Source: JAMCRD01 sp964633405 (GTDB lineage: Bacteria; Patescibacteriota; Minisyncoccia; UBA6257; Colwellbacteraceae). Taken from it: a stretch of 39,505 nucleotides of DNA. Where the stretch lies: assembly GCA_964633405.1 (NCBI GenBank), contig CAZWFV010000002.1, positions 1-39,505 of the forward strand. The letters are read 5' to 3'. Below, in pieces: positions 31,063 to 39,427 of this stretch. The stretch's first letter is position 1. Each line of letters begins with the position of its first letter. The position numbers and the translations under genes were made by a program. The notes below the pieces were generated by a model. It worked only from the letters and a program-made list of their open reading frames with translations. It was not told where the DNA came from and ran no database searches.

Positions 31063-33357
31063 TTAGAGAGAGTTCAAGTCGATGGCCGACCATTTACCCG
31101 CTTGGGTAGATGATGACGCCGCATTTATAGCTTCGAGATTGCTCGGCTCAAGTATACTCAAACCCTGCATGGTCAGGAGAAAGTTGGCTACATCCTTCCT
31201 GCTGTAGAAGTATTGCGCGAAGGAGTGGTACATCGTATCTACCTGGCTTCCGAGTTTGCTGATGTTGTTGGCATAGGTTTTCAATCCCGTGTTGAGTAAC
31301 GGAAGGGCCTGCGCATAGTACTGCGGTCCGGCCAGCTGCAAGACGAAGCCGTATTCATAATCAACCGAGACGACCTTGGGGTCTTCGTTGTAAACCTTGT
31401 CGAGCAGGACCAACGCATCGCTTAACCTGCCCTGGTAAACCAGGTTCTGAGCCAGCGGCAGGATCACGTCCTGCCTCAACGGCGCTAAAGCGAGGGCCAT
31501 CCTGTAGTATTTCTCGGCCTCCTGGAAATCAGCCAGAGCTGTTTTGGAGGAGCTGGCCGTTGCCTCTGCCCTACCTTCGACGTCGTATGCCTGGGCGACA
31601 ACCAGCATCTGTCTTGGGTCATGCGGATCCCGGTTAATTACGTCTTCTTCGGCGGCTATCGCGGTGCTAAGCAGCTGGTCTATCGCAGCGTTCTTCGGGT
31701 TATAATAGCCGGACAATTCCGATACCAGATCGGAGCGTATATCCTGCTGGGAATAAGTATATGGGGAGAGTACGCCGTTGAGGTCACTTTCCAGGACGTC
31801 CAGACTGAGGCCACGGCTCTCCAGTACGCTCACATATCTCTGCATCTGGTTATAGGCGATATAACTCATAACCAGAACGTAGGAGAAGAATGCGGCAATA
31901 ATGCCGAAGGCCACATACATAATGTAGTGGAGGGTATTAGGCGGCGCCTCACTCACTTCCTCAATATGATTCTCGTCGCGAATAAAGGCCATGAACCCCA
32001 AGGCGGCGAATAAAGGGATATACGTCGATATCTGATCGAACAGCGCCAGTAAGCTCACGAAAAAGGCGGCGCCGAAAAACAGCAGCGCCATATTCTCCAT
32101 CGAGAACTCTTTCCTCTTAAGGCCGACCCAGGCGAATGAGACCCAGATGGACAGGTAAGCCAATAGGCCCAAGGCACCCTGCATCACCAAGGCGTCCATC
32201 AGTTTGTTGTGTGCCCTGTCGAACCACTGCTGCTCGAACTCGAAGTAACGTGGGTTATAGTAAAGGTTATAGGCGATACCAAAATTCTCCTGGCCCCAGC
32301 CGAACAGGAAGCGGAAGTAGCCGTTGGTGACCGGATTTATCGCATTCAGACCTATGCCGATTGATATGAGCCTAGTCTGGATGGTCCCATCGTTAGGACC
32401 GGTAAGTGCGGTAAATCTGTCCATGCCCGGCACGCTCTTCCAGAATGGTTTGTTGCTGGTGAGCAAGAAAGATGCCGCGAAGATCACCAGCAGGCATAAT
32501 ACTATGAGTGATATATTCCTGAGGTTGAGCTTCTTATATACAGTGATGCCTTTGCCTCTGATAATGAGGTAAGTGGCCACGGCTACGACGCCGGCAACTA
32601 ACCCCAAAATTGTTCCCCTAGTTTGGGTTAGAAAGATACCGACGATCGAAGCCAGGATCATAAGTATGGAAAATACATTCCACGATATCTTCAGATACTT
32701 CCCTCCGCTCTTGCTGTTATGGATGACAATTAAGGCAGCAGCGATGACAAACAGGAAAAAGCCGGCTAGAAAAGATGGGTTGCCGGTGAACGATCCTGGC
32801 CTTGCCGCGGCGACATCCGTAGGAAGGGTCAATACCTCGTTCACGAACAGGATTAGTCCGCTGACCAGCGTCGCTTTGAAGAACCATACCCAGTCTTTGC
32901 GCTTGAATATCAAGTAGGCCAGCGGGAAGAAGGCGAAGTAGAAGGCTATGCCCGCAAATCCCTCGGCGCGTTCGATATTTCCCCAGAATGCCCGGTATTT
33001 GTCGATTGCGAACAGTACGCTCAGGCCGATCAGGAACATGAAAGACCCAGCGGTTATGAATATCGGGTTGTGGAAGAGCCTTTTTAGTTTGGAATATATC
33101 TCCTGTCTAAATCCCTTGGAGATGATGAAGCTGAGGCAGATGAGCAGGGAGACCAAGGTTATCATCGTCCTGATCAGAATCATCTTCACCGATATGTACG
33201 GGAAGATTACATCGGGTATGAAAGGAAATGTAGAGCTGCTCGATACGAGTAGGGGGACGAAGGCCAATAAAATAAGCCCTATCTTGAGCAGTCTTTTTAT
33301 GATTACCACTGCGCGGCCAGGGTTAGGTACCGACTGCGCTTTAGGATTAGTCTGCAT
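31063..33357 (-). CDS. O-antigen-ligase-like membrane protein with C-terminal TPRs
   Basis: The 764-residue protein has about twelve membrane helices (about 18-480). A large outer loop contains GWGQENFGIAYNLYYNP and WFDRAHNKLMDALVMQGALG, the Wzy/WaaL catalytic loop pattern. The C-terminal third (about 560-760) is a chain of TPR-like helices (AEKYYRMALALAPLRQDVIL, LVYQGRLSDALVLLDKVY). It likely joins or polymerises surface glycans, or glycosylates proteins as PglL-type ligases do. It is convergent with the glycosylphosphotransferase and divergent from galE. Confidence 0.88.
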   Translation of the reverse strand: MQTNPKAQSVPNPGRAVVIIKRLLKIGLILLAFVPLLVSSSSTFPFIPDVIFPYISVKMILIRTMITLVSLLICLSFIISKGFRQEIYSKLKRLFHNPIFITAGSFMFLIGLSVLFAIDKYRAFWGNIERAEGFAGIAFYFAFFPLAYLIFKRKDWVWFFKATLVSGLILFVNEVLTLPTDVAAARPGSFTGNPSFLAGFFLFVIAAALIVIHNSKSGGKYLKISWNVFSILMILASIVGIFLTQTRGTILGLVAGVVAVATYLIIRGKGITVYKKLNLRNISLIVLCLLVIFAASFLLTSNKPFWKSVPGMDRFTALTGPNDGTIQTRLISIGIGLNAINPVTNGYFRFLFGWGQENFGIAYNLYYNPRYFEFEQQWFDRAHNKLMDALVMQGALGLLAYLSIWVSFAWVGLKRKEFSMENMALLFFGAAFFVSLLALFDQISTYIPLFAALGFMAFIRDENHIEEVSEAPPNTLHYIMYVAFGIIAAFFSYVLVMSYIAYNQMQRYVSVLESRGLSLDVLESDLNGVLSPYTYSQQDIRSDLVSELSGYYNPKNAAIDQLLSTAIAAEEDVINRDPHDPRQMLVVAQAYDVEGRAEATASSSKTALADFQEAEKYYRMALALAPLRQDVILPLAQNLVYQGRLSDALVLLDKVYNEDPKVVSVDYEYGFVLQLAGPQYYAQALPLLNTGLKTYANNISKLGSQVDTMYHSFAQYFYSRKDVANFLLTMQGLSILEPSNLEAINAASSSTQAGKWSAIDLNSL

Positions 33358-33416
33358 TCAACAGTTTTTATTTACCGTTATTCTACAGCCATATTATATA
33401 GTAATATAGAGATACA

Positions 33417-34388
33417 ATGGAAATATTGGTTGCGGGAGGCGCCGGCTACATAGGTTCCATAACCTCCAAAAAACTGGTTGAGCTGGGACATAATGTAACT
33501 GTCGTCGATAGCCTGGAGAAGGGTAACAGATGGGCGGTGGACAGAAAAGCCGTCTTTATGCAGGGCAATCTGCTCGACAAGCAGTTCGTAAAGGACGTCT
33601 TTAGCAAGCGTTTCGACGGCGTTATAGATTTCGCCGGGTATATCGAAGTCAAGGAATCGGTAGATAAACCGGGACGTTACTTCACCAATAATGCCGTCTC
33701 GGTCCTGAACTTACTGGACGGGATGTTGCTCAGCAAATCCAACAATCTTATTTTCTCTTCCAGCGCAGCCGTGTATGGCAACGCGCAGAAAGTTCCCATT
33801 CCGGAGGATTCCGAGTACGTCCCCACCAGCCCTTACGGTCAGAGTAAGTTGATGGTCGAACAGATGTTGAGATGGTATCCGATTCGGCACATTGCCCTAC
33901 GTTATTTCAATGTGGCTGGGGCGATGCCCGATTCCAGCCTGGGACAGTTTTATCATCCGGAGGCGCACCTTATAGCTATAGCGATAAAGAAGGCCGTTGA
34001 GGGAGACGAGTTCAAACTGTTCGGGACGGACTACAATACGCCTGACGGCACATGCGTAAGGGACTACATCCACGTACTAGATCTGGCTGAGGCGCACATC
34101 CTGGCCCTGCAGGCCCTGTGGGACAATAAGGAGGTGCATGCCGCGTATAACGTCGGGGCGGGCAGCGGCTATTCGAATAAAGAAGTGCTGGGAATGATAG
34201 AACACGTATCCGGATTGAAGATGGACATAAAGGAGGAAGGCAGGAGAAAAGGTGATCCGACCAAATTGATAGCCGACAATTCCCTAATCAAAAAAGAGCT
34301 TGGGTTCAGCCCTAAATACTCGGATCTCGAGACCATAGTTAAGACGGCTTACAACTGGTACCTGAAATCGAAAGATATAAAGGCCTAG
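33417..34388 (+). CDS. galE: UDP-glucose 4-epimerase
   Basis: GalE interconverts UDP-glucose and UDP-galactose using bound NAD. The 323 residues begin ILVAGGAGYIGSITSKKL, the NAD loop. DGVIDFAGYIEVKESVDKP and FSSSAAVYG follow. The catalytic pair is in SPYGQSKLMVEQML, and VRDYIHVLDLAEAHI is a further family motif. Related 4-epimerases for other sugars are possible. TATAGA lies six bases before the ATG, suggesting a leaderless mRNA. It supplies sugars to the neighbouring polysaccharide genes, and the DedA gene follows by seven bases. Confidence 0.93.
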   Translation: MEILVAGGAGYIGSITSKKLVELGHNVTVVDSLEKGNRWAVDRKAVFMQGNLLDKQFVKDVFSKRFDGVIDFAGYIEVKESVDKPGRYFTNNAVSVLNLLDGMLLSKSNNLIFSSSAAVYGNAQKVPIPEDSEYVPTSPYGQSKLMVEQMLRWYPIRHIALRYFNVAGAMPDSSLGQFYHPEAHLIAIAIKKAVEGDEFKLFGTDYNTPDGTCVRDYIHVLDLAEAHILALQALWDNKEVHAAYNVGAGSGYSNKEVLGMIEHVSGLKMDIKEEGRRKGDPTKLIADNSLIKKELGFSPKYSDLETIVKTAYNWYLKSKDIKA

Positions 34389-34395
34389 ATTACAG

Positions 34396-34980
34396 ATGTT
34401 CTCTTTGCCCGTAGCCCAGCTATCAGGCTTGTTAATTCAGTATAAGTACGCGATTCTGTTCCCTATCGTGGTTATCGAGGGTCCGATAATAACCGTGATC
34501 GCCGGGTTTCTGGTGGCGCAGGGTTATATGGCTTTCCTTACCACCTATATCGTGGTGGTGGTGGGAGATGTCGTCGGAGACGTTATGTACTATGCCATAG
34601 GCCGCTGGGGAAGAGAGGGATTTATAAACAGGTGGGGACGCTATCTGGGTCTGAACTTGAGCGGGATCGAGAAAGTAGAGGACCACTTCAAAAAACACGG
34701 TGAGAGAACGCTGATTATAACAAAACTGACGCATGCAATCGGTCTGATAGCCATAATCGCTGCTGGTTTGGTCAGGATGTCCTTATTTAAGTTTGTCAGA
34801 GCCAACGTTGTCGGCTCGGCCATAAAATCGCTGGCCCTGGTTTTGGTCGGATATTACTTCGGGCAATTAATCGGCAGGATAAATTCCGTACTGCAATTAG
34901 TAAGCTATCTGACGGTGATCGTCGTTGCCAGCGTTGCAGTGAGCGCATTTGCCTATAATTACTATAATAAGGAATATTGA
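34396..34980 (+). CDS. DedA-family membrane protein
   Basis: DedA proteins are polytopic membrane proteins linked to lipid carrier recycling and envelope balance. The 194-residue protein has the family order: YAILFPIVVIEGPIITVIAG with the acidic residue in the first helix pair, VVVVGDVVGDVMYYAIGRWG, then KVEDHFKKHGERTLIITKL and a C-terminal helix pair. The length is typical. A role in undecaprenyl phosphate flipping would fit the surrounding cell-wall and polysaccharide genes, but that is inference. Confidence 0.9.
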   Translation: MFSLPVAQLSGLLIQYKYAILFPIVVIEGPIITVIAGFLVAQGYMAFLTTYIVVVVGDVVGDVMYYAIGRWGREGFINRWGRYLGLNLSGIEKVEDHFKKHGERTLIITKLTHAIGLIAIIAAGLVRMSLFKFVRANVVGSAIKSLALVLVGYYFGQLIGRINSVLQLVSYLTVIVVASVAVSAFAYNYYNKEY

Positions 34981-34986
34981 TCAACG

Positions 34987-35130
34987 ATGAACAACACAAC
35001 CATCTATTCAAAACCCGTCGTAATAATCGCTCTGGTGGTACTACTTTTACTTGGATTCTACTTGGGATATACCTATGGTCTGAAAACGGCCCCGAACACG
35101 ATATCGTCGACAGCCTCAAGCTCTGTTTGA
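34987..35130 (+). CDS. Small single-helix membrane protein (47 aa)
   Basis: A frame of 47 codons starts seven bases after the DedA stop. The product is MNNTTIYSKPVVIIALVVLL, then LLGFYLGYTYGLKTAPNTIS and STASSSV. It has one membrane helix (about 10-30) and a Ser/Thr-rich tail outside. The close spacing suggests it is cotranscribed with dedA. No family is recognised. Confidence 0.65.
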   Translation: MNNTTIYSKPVVIIALVVLLLLGFYLGYTYGLKTAPNTISSTASSSV

Positions 35131-35156
35131 AACCAGGATAACTCGCTGCCTGAATA

Positions 35157-35618
35157 CTATACGAACGCATACTGGATGTATTTCAACCATTTGCCGGCAC
35201 GGGAGATGAATCCCCTGGCCTGATCGACGAATAACCCCACCAAAATGAAAGGCAGGCCTATGCCCAAGGTATAGGCAAAGAGAAGTAGGAAGGCGTTGCT
35301 TGTCTGGGTAGCGGCCAGCAAGAGTATCGCCCCTAGAGCCGCGCTTACGCACGGCATCCACCCCAGGGCGAACGCGGCTCCGAACACGAAGGAAGTTATA
35401 AAATACGACCCGAACCTCCTGCTTACAACTAGTTTATGGTCTTCCTTCAGGAAATCGGGAGTAATCAAGTCCAGCAGGAACAGGCTGAAGAGGATTATCA
35501 TGGTTCCGCCGATCCAACCCAGCCAGTTCTGGGCCGCGTGCGAGACATGAGCCAGGACTGTCTGAAGCAGCATGCCGACTATCGAGAATACAAAGGAGAA
35601 ACCCAGCACGAAGAACAC
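35157..35618 (-). CDS. CcdA/DsbD-like membrane protein, truncated at both ends
   Basis: The 153-residue frame matches the middle of CcdA proteins, which carry electrons across the membrane: SVFFVLGFSFVFSIVGMLL before and including its start, SYFITSFVFGAAFALGWMPC with one of the two redox cysteines, and LFAYTLGIGLPFILVGLFVD. The first helices with the other proline-cysteine motif are missing, and the last helix is cut off after YIQYAFV. The frame is open upstream to the TAG that ends the zinc-ribbon gene, without an ATG. It is probably a decayed ccdA; a minimal working form cannot be excluded. Confidence 0.65.
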   Translation of the reverse strand: MFFVLGFSFVFSIVGMLLQTVLAHVSHAAQNWLGWIGGTMIILFSLFLLDLITPDFLKEDHKLVVSRRFGSYFITSFVFGAAFALGWMPCVSAALGAILLLAATQTSNAFLLLFAYTLGIGLPFILVGLFVDQARGFISRAGKWLKYIQYAFV

Positions 35619-35672
35619 GCTGCTCCAGAATACATTCCAGTCTCTTGAGGGTATCCATATCAGATTATGCCG

Positions 35673-36089
35673 CTATAGGCCGATGTAATTGATGCTGTTC
35701 TCCTGGTTTTGGATATATTGCTGGAACTGAGTTATTCCGGCCCACGTGCCCCAGACAAGAAGGATAATTGAGATAATCAATAGAATTATGGCTATGAGCC
35801 CGATCTGCCTGGCCTTGGGGTCATTAGATCTGAAATATCTCAGACCCTGCCAGCGGGTGTAAATCAAGTAACAGGTAATCGGCATGAGGATCAGGGTAAA
35901 GAAATACAGCCAGATCTGAGCCCACACGGAAGTAGAAAGTGGCCTCTCCTCCAGTTTTTTGCCGCAATTGGGGCAGAAATAATATTCAGGCCGGACAGGT
36001 TGATGACATTGCGGACACACCGCCATCTTTGCAACTGACTCGGGTTGGGACGCGGGCACGGTGTTCGTCGGCGATCCTACTGTTTCCAT
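35673..36089 (-). CDS. Zinc-ribbon membrane protein
   Basis: The 138-residue product has a four-cysteine zinc ribbon near the N-terminus (CPQCHQPVRPEYYFCPNCGK). Two membrane helices follow (about 55-77 and 98-120), with a basic loop between them. Zinc-ribbon/membrane proteins of this kind are common and uncharacterised. TATAAT (minus, 36096-36101) lies six bases before the ATG, a further leaderless start. Its stop codon TAG is in the same frame as the truncated CcdA sequence downstream. Confidence 0.82.
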   Translation of the reverse strand: METVGSPTNTVPASQPESVAKMAVCPQCHQPVRPEYYFCPNCGKKLEERPLSTSVWAQIWLYFFTLILMPITCYLIYTRWQGLRYFRSNDPKARQIGLIAIILLIISIILLVWGTWAGITQFQQYIQNQENSINYIGL

Positions 36090-36116
36090 ACCTCTATTAT
36101 ACCTGGCTTATCCTAC

Positions 36117-37928
36117 CTACAGTAAACCTCTCTTGGCACGGCTCTCGTCGGCCTCTCTTAGCCACACTTTACGCAATCTTATCGATTTCGGGGTTATCTC
36201 CACCAATTCGTCATCTCCGATGAACTCTATCGATTCTTCCAACGTCATGGTATGGGGTACCTTCAGAAATTCCATCGCCCCATCGGATTTGGCACGCATA
36301 TTGGAAAGTTGCTTTTCCTTGCATACGTTGATCCTCAAATCGTTGGTCTTGGCGTTCTGTCCGACGATCATTCCCTCATAGACATCGACGCCTGGTCCGA
36401 CGAACAATTCTCCCCTCCCCTCAGCGTTGAGCAGGCCGTAGGTTCTGGTAACACCCATTTCCGTGGAAACTAATGAGCCGTGGGGATTGGCCTCGAATGC
36501 CCCTTTATATTCATCATATCGCTCGAAAATAGAGTTCATTGTGCCTGTGCCCTTGGTGCTGGTCATTAATTGGTTACGGAAACCTATGAGGCCGCGGGTA
36601 GGGGTAAGAAATTCCAGGTAAGCAGTCCCGCGTTCTACCTTCATGTCCACCATCATCCCTTTCCTTGAACCCATTTGTTCGATGACCGTACCGGTGTAGC
36701 TCTCGGGCACCTCTATGGAGATCCGCTCGATCGGCTCGAGTTTCTTGCCGTCTTTCTCGTGGAATATAACCTGAGGCCTGGAGACTTGAAACTCGTACCC
36801 TTCTCTGCGCATCTTCTCGATCAATATCGAAAGGTGTAGCTCTCCCCGGCCGGAGACGACCCACGTATCCATTGAGTCTGTCGGGTCCACCCGCAGAGCG
36901 ACGTCCGTTTCCAGCTCATGCATCAGTCGGTCGCGCAGGTTATTGGAAGTGGAATAAGTCCCTTCTTTGCCCGCAAAGGGAGAGTTGTTGATGAGGAAGT
37001 TCATCTTGACCGTAGGTTCCTCGATGGCTATCGTCGGCAGTGGCTGCGGACTACTCAGATCGGTGATGGTTTCGCCTATAGACACATCGGGTATGCCGGC
37101 TATGGCCACTATGTCGCCAGGCACGGCTGCTTCCGTTTCGACCCTGTTCAGCCCGTCGAAAATCATGACCGAGCTAAGTGTGGCCTTCTTTAACGCCCCG
37201 GAACGGTCTATATAACCGACCTCCATGCCTTTCTTCAGGCTGCCGGAATAAAGTCTTCCCACCGCTATTCTTCCTTTGAAATTATCGTAGATGAGGTTGA
37301 CTGTAAGCATCTGCAGCGGTTTGGATGGATCCACTTTCGGCTTGGGGATGTATTTAACTATCGAATCGAAAAGAGGGGTGATGTCTTTCATGTCACTTAG
37401 GTTGTGGTCGTACCCCGCCTTTCCTGCCGCGCCTGAGGCATAGACTATTGGAAAATCGGCCTGCTCTTCTGATGCGCCTAGATCGACGAATAGGTCAAAA
37501 GTCTTGTCTAGGGCCCAGACTGGCCGCGCCTCCGGCTTGTCTATCTTATTTATAACGACGATTATCTTGTGTCCGGCCTGTATAGCTTTCTTTAACACGA
37601 ACTTTGTCTGGGGCATGGGTCCCTCTTTGGCGTCGATGACCAATAAGGCTCCGTCGACCATGCGCATTATCCGCTCCACCTCCCCCCCGAAATCAGCGTG
37701 GCCAGGCGTGTCGACTATGTTTATCCTAGTATCCTTGTAAATCACTGCGGCATTCTTGGAAAAAATGGTTATACCTCTTTCCCGCTCCAGTTCGTTGGAA
37801 TCCATGATCAACTCGGTATTGGCCAGGTTCTTCTGCTTGAAGTTCTCGGATTGCTTCAACAAAGCATCCACCAGGGTGGTCTTACCGTGGTCGACGTGGG
37901 CGATTATGGCAATGTTGCGCAATTTCAT
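36117..37928 (-). CDS. typA: Ribosome-associated GTPase TypA/BipA
   Basis: BipA is a translational GTPase related to EF-G that helps ribosome assembly and stress growth. The start MKLRNIAIIAHVDHGKTTLV is the family N-terminus with the P-loop. DTPGHADFGGEV is the G3 motif, NKIDKPEARP the G4, and the C-terminus holds SRKGMMVDMKVERGTAYLEF and PTRGLIGFRNQ. Counting from ATG 37928 it has 603 residues, normal for the family. An in-frame ATG at 37967 would add 13 residues and sits at leaderless distance from TATTAT (37976-37981). I chose 37928 for family agreement, but it has no ribosome-binding site. Confidence 0.94.
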   Translation of the reverse strand: MKLRNIAIIAHVDHGKTTLVDALLKQSENFKQKNLANTELIMDSNELERERGITIFSKNAAVIYKDTRINIVDTPGHADFGGEVERIMRMVDGALLVIDAKEGPMPQTKFVLKKAIQAGHKIIVVINKIDKPEARPVWALDKTFDLFVDLGASEEQADFPIVYASGAAGKAGYDHNLSDMKDITPLFDSIVKYIPKPKVDPSKPLQMLTVNLIYDNFKGRIAVGRLYSGSLKKGMEVGYIDRSGALKKATLSSVMIFDGLNRVETEAAVPGDIVAIAGIPDVSIGETITDLSSPQPLPTIAIEEPTVKMNFLINNSPFAGKEGTYSTSNNLRDRLMHELETDVALRVDPTDSMDTWVVSGRGELHLSILIEKMRREGYEFQVSRPQVIFHEKDGKKLEPIERISIEVPESYTGTVIEQMGSRKGMMVDMKVERGTAYLEFLTPTRGLIGFRNQLMTSTKGTGTMNSIFERYDEYKGAFEANPHGSLVSTEMGVTRTYGLLNAEGRGELFVGPGVDVYEGMIVGQNAKTNDLRINVCKEKQLSNMRAKSDGAMEFLKVPHTMTLEESIEFIGDDELVEITPKSIRLRKVWLREADESRAKRGLL

Positions 37929-37937
37929 CTTTAAGAT

Positions 37938-37959
37938 AAAAAGGGGCGCTTTCGGCCCC
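37938..37959 (-). terminator. Terminator-like hairpin in the typA leader
   Basis: On the minus strand GGGGCC-GAAA-GCGCCCC forms a GAAA-capped stem with one bulged C, directly followed by TTTTT. It lies between the promoter at 37976-37981 and the typA start at 37928, so it may attenuate typA. Confidence 0.6.
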
Positions 37960-37975
37960 GCGACCATGGTACCAG

Positions 37976-37981
37976 ATAATA
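37976..37981 (-). promoter_or_regulatory. -10 box of typA
   Basis: TATTAT on the minus strand, eight bases before ATG 37967 and about 47 before ATG 37928. Confidence 0.55.
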
Positions 37982-38032
37982 GATGGCAGGTAAACCTGCG
38001 GTTTGGGCCAAGACAGGACTTTTCTGATAAGA

Positions 38033-38038
38033 TATATT
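38033..38038 (+). promoter_or_regulatory. -10 box of the half-MFS gene
   Basis: TATATT is seven bases before the ATG at 38046, another leaderless arrangement. Confidence 0.6.
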
Positions 38039-38045
38039 AATACTT

Positions 38046-38642
38046 ATGTCCATTCCCGAAGTTGTCGCTCGCATTTACCACAGAACCAGACTGAGCAGAG
38101 GTTTAAGGATATTGCTCACGGTGAACACTATCCTCGTGTTTGCCATGGGACTTTTCTCGCCGTTCTACGCCGTGTTCATAGAGAAGTTAGGCGGGAATAT
38201 AGCCTTTGCCGGGCTTGCCTGGGGGCTTTTCTCCATAGTTACGGGCGTGCTGGTTCTGATCTTCTCCGCCTGGGGGCTTAAGGTGCAGCGGGAGAGCAAA
38301 CTTGTCTCTCTTGGCTATGCGATCCGGGGAATCGTGTTCGTCAGCTATGCCTTCATGACCAATATTCCCCAACTAATAATTACCCAGGTGTTATGGGGTG
38401 TGGGTGCGGCCCTGGGTGCGCCGGCTTTTGACTCCCTGTACAGCAAACACACCGATAACGAGACATCGATGTGGCAATGGGGACAGTACGAGGGAGTCAC
38501 TTCCATAGCAGTCGGCTTATCGGCCCTGGTGGGGGGCCTGGTGATAGAGTTGTTAGGCTACCAATCCCTATTCATCGGCATGGCGCTTATCTGTCTGATC
38601 AGCGGCGCATATATATGGTCGTTACCGGCTGATGTGCTGTAA
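38046..38642 (+). CDS. Half-size MFS-type transporter
   Basis: The 198-residue protein has six membrane helices (about 22-45, 50-72, 82-103, 107-125, 150-168, 173-191). It also has the MFS loop pattern between helices 2 and 3 (AWGLKVQRESKLVSLGYAIR). It equals only the N-terminal half of a usual 12-helix transporter. Such half-size MFS proteins are common in CPR genomes and may pair up, although that is inference. The substrate is unknown. The nuclease gene follows by 14 bases. Confidence 0.82.
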   Translation: MSIPEVVARIYHRTRLSRGLRILLTVNTILVFAMGLFSPFYAVFIEKLGGNIAFAGLAWGLFSIVTGVLVLIFSAWGLKVQRESKLVSLGYAIRGIVFVSYAFMTNIPQLIITQVLWGVGAALGAPAFDSLYSKHTDNETSMWQWGQYEGVTSIAVGLSALVGGLVIELLGYQSLFIGMALICLISGAYIWSLPADVL

Positions 38643-38656
38643 TTTGATTACAAACC

Positions 38657-39427
38657 ATGACCCAATACTACAAGGTTAAGAGTGCGCGTGGATTGTTTGA
38701 TCCCTCCTCAAAGGAAGCATTCAGGCTGAGCCGCAGCAAAATAGAGTCGTTCATAAAATGTCCAAGGTGTTTCTATTTAGATTTGCGTTTGGGTATCCCC
38801 CAGCCCGCTGGTTACCCGCTTAGCTTAAATACGGCGGTGGATGCGCTGCTCAAGAAAGAATTCGATATATATAGAGTTAAAGGCAATCCTCACCCTTTGA
38901 TGAAGAAATATGGGTTGGATGCCGTCCCCTTTAACCATGAGTACCTGGATCTATGGCGTGAATCTCGTCGTGGAGGGGTTGAGTATATCGATCCCAAGAC
39001 AAATTTCAGGGTTACCGGAGGCATTGACGATGTATGGGTAAACCCGGCCGGCGAGCTTATAGTTGTGGACTATAAAGCTACGGCCAAGAGCGGCAACGTA
39101 GGCTTGGATGCGGAATGGCAGGACAGCTATAAACGTCAGGTTGAAATATACCAGTGGCTATTCCGGAAGAACGGTTTTAAGGTCTCACCCACCGCCTATT
39201 TCGTGTATGTCAATGGCAAAACAGATGCGAAGGCTTTCGACGCGAAGTTGGAGTTTGATGTTAAGCTTCTGCCCTACACCGGGAACGATTCTTGGATACA
39301 GGAGACACTGATCAAGGCTAGGAAGTGCCTGGAGGGAGATGCGCTGTCCCCCTCCTCCCCGAACTGTGACTATTGTGCTTATGTCAAAGCGAGATATGAG
39401 AAGGAAGGCGGTGATATCGAATACTAA
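38657..39427 (+). CDS. PD-(D/E)XK nuclease with Cys motifs of the Cas4/AddB type
   Basis: The 256-residue product starts its domain with LSRSKIESFIKCPRCFYLDL. Cys35 and Cys38 there, with Cys236 and Cys239 in NCDYCAYVKAR near the end, are spaced like the four iron-sulfur ligands of Cas4/AddB nucleases. The nuclease core is VTGGIDDVWV, LIVVDYKATAK with Asp138 and Lys140, and QVEIYQW with the QxxxY motif (161-165). It is probably a DNA repair exonuclease. No cas genes are near, so a CRISPR role is unsupported. Confidence 0.85.
   Translation: MTQYYKVKSARGLFDPSSKEAFRLSRSKIESFIKCPRCFYLDLRLGIPQPAGYPLSLNTAVDALLKKEFDIYRVKGNPHPLMKKYGLDAVPFNHEYLDLWRESRRGGVEYIDPKTNFRVTGGIDDVWVNPAGELIVVDYKATAKSGNVGLDAEWQDSYKRQVEIYQWLFRKNGFKVSPTAYFVYVNGKTDAKAFDAKLEFDVKLLPYTGNDSWIQETLIKARKCLEGDALSPSSPNCDYCAYVKARYEKEGGDIEY

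Noticed and set aside
38657..39427. Cas4 and an adaptation module
   Set aside because: The Cys pattern resembles Cas4, but there is no cas1, cas2 or array nearby, and such nucleases are common as stand-alone proteins.
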